DNA of 64,000 bases. Origin: Eremothecium cymbalariae DBVPG#7215. Its lineage: Eukaryota > Ascomycota > Saccharomycetes > Saccharomycetales > Saccharomycetaceae. A program made the translations under genes and the position numbers. The stretch covers positions 434,001 to 498,000 of the forward strand of contig NC_016449.1 in assembly GCF_000235365.1 (NCBI RefSeq), read 5' to 3'. Each line of letters opens with the position of its first letter. Within the stretch, counting starts at the first letter, position 1. Positions 63,255-64,000 of this stretch are shown here, one piece after another. The notes under the pieces are model-generated. The model did not search any database and was not told where the DNA came from. It saw nothing but the letters and a program-made list of their open reading frames with translations.

Positions 63255-64000
63255 TTAACTACTGACTAATGAGTAGCCCAATAACTCCCTGAATCTACGT
63301 CGTGTTACAGAGAGATACACCAACAGCAGTTCCGAGTATAACTCGAGGTTTTCACGTTTCAGGTTTTGCAACGAATTTGAATCTATGATCCATAAGCTAC
63401 ATTCGGTTTCAGTTTTGATAATATTACCAGAAGACTCAGAGCCACCTTCTTGTAAATTCCCATAAAAGGTTCTGCTAGACACAGTTTCGTAGAAAGTACC
63501 CTGAGGCAAAGCATAAGTGATTTTCAAAATGCCCGTTTCAACGATAAAAAGAATGTTTTCATTGCCTGAGATGACACTGAAAGCTGGGAGGCGAGTCAGC
63601 TTGAAGTATGGGCAAAGAGGTTCCCAAAATTTGACTTGATCAGGGATATTTTCCAAGGTTTCCGGTCTGAAGTTTTTCAGAGACATCAAAAGTAAGGGCA
63701 AAACAGGCTGGTTTGAACTGTATTCCGAAGCTAGGCTTTTTAAATGCTGTTCGCCAGGGAATATATTTTGTGCGACTATCATCAGCTGTGACTGCCTCGG
63801 GGTGTTATTTAATTGCGATATAAGTGACTTCGATCCGGCAGACTTTTCCTTCCGTTTCATTATACGGTGGTTACGGCTGAGCAGTTCTTTATATCTCATT
63901 AGAAATTCATTTTCACACCACTCTAAAGCAGTGTTAAGGTCTCGAAACAATTCCACACCTTTCAACAGACCAACTTTATTAAAAGCAGTATAAATGCGGT
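63255..64000 (-). CDS. VSB1: vacuolar SLC26-like transporter Vsb1, C-terminal part
   Basis: The frame is open to the right edge, so only the last 248 codons are present. The visible part begins with RIYTAFNKVGLLKGVELFRD and TALEWCENEFL, the end of a STAS domain. About 55 residues later comes a cyclic-nucleotide-binding-like beta domain (FSVISGNENILFIVETGILK, YALPQGTFYETVSSRTFYG, CSLWIIDSN), closing with a helical tail. This arrangement fits S. cerevisiae YGR125W (Vsb1, about 1036 residues), a vacuolar membrane protein of the sulfate-permease superfamily involved in basic amino-acid storage. The transporter part lies outside the window. The gene order YGR127W-YGR125W supports it. Confidence 0.8.
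   Translation of the reverse strand, partial: RIYTAFNKVGLLKGVELFRDLNTALEWCENEFLMRYKELLSRNHRIMKRKEKSAGSKSLISQLNNTPRQSQLMIVAQNIFPGEQHLKSLASEYSSNQPVLPLLLMSLKNFRPETLENIPDQVKFWEPLCPYFKLTRLPAFSVISGNENILFIVETGILKITYALPQGTFYETVSSRTFYGNLQEGGSESSGNIIKTETECSLWIIDSNSLQNLKRENLELYSELLLVYLSVTRRRFRELLGYSLVSS

Overview
The window is nuclear DNA from a budding yeast of the family Saccharomycetaceae. The evidence is the compact, almost intron-free genes with clear homologues in Saccharomyces cerevisiae, one intron with yeast-type signals (GTATGT, TACTAAC, TAG), and the Ndc10/Cbf2 gene typical of point-centromere yeasts. The gene order interleaves S. cerevisiae sister blocks in one track: YGL20x with YER026, then YPR160-147 with YGR143-125. 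This is the order expected of a lineage that did not go through the whole-genome duplication. I cannot fix the genus from sequence alone. A sterol importer next to a TIR mannoprotein gene makes Kluyveromyces less likely.

Layout. 1-1622: gene-free POX1 upstream region with a GC-rich island of inverted repeats. 1623-9284: POX1 (acyl-CoA oxidase), CHO1 (phosphatidylserine synthase), an unrecognised 271-residue protein, KEX1 (carboxypeptidase). 10370-20191: GPH1, MCM6, KRE6/SKN1. 22088-30747: an insert between KRE6 and BTN2, which are neighbours in S. cerevisiae. It holds an arabinose-5-phosphate-isomerase-like SIS protein, AUS1 (sterol importer), and a divergent TIR cell-wall gene. The AUS1-TIR neighbourhood is also found in S. 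cerevisiae. 31171-36983: BTN2/CUR1 (frame broken at an A11 run, with a heat-shock element upstream), VPS62, CBF2. 37668-48824: NCA2, PIN3/LSB1, MAY24 (spliced), PRE9, URN1, CAF130, SUE1-like, PEX4. 49393-64000: PHB1, NCE102, YGR130C, YPR148C, SYF2, UTP8 (frame broken near its end), YPR147C, YGR127W, and the C-terminal part of VSB1 running off the right edge.

Most genes are independent housekeeping units. Groupings with a plausible shared role are AUS1 with TIR (anaerobic sterol uptake and wall remodelling, 2.1-kb shared promoter) and NCE102 with YGR130C (both eisosome-associated, divergent). POX1 and PEX4 are both peroxisomal but not linked. Several promoters carry textbook elements: a perfect heat-shock element (BTN2), a perfect PACE (PRE9), and an RRPE/PAC-like pair (UTP8). 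The sequence facts most worth checking are the intron in MAY24, two single-base frame breaks in conserved genes, the SIS isomerase, the GC-rich palindromes with paired Reb1-type sites upstream of POX1, and the excess of intergenic CACGTG.

Several reading frames can be opened upstream only from TTG or GTG. For those genes the first in-frame ATG was taken as the start. No tRNA, rRNA, transposon, LTR, centromere or CRISPR array was recognised.
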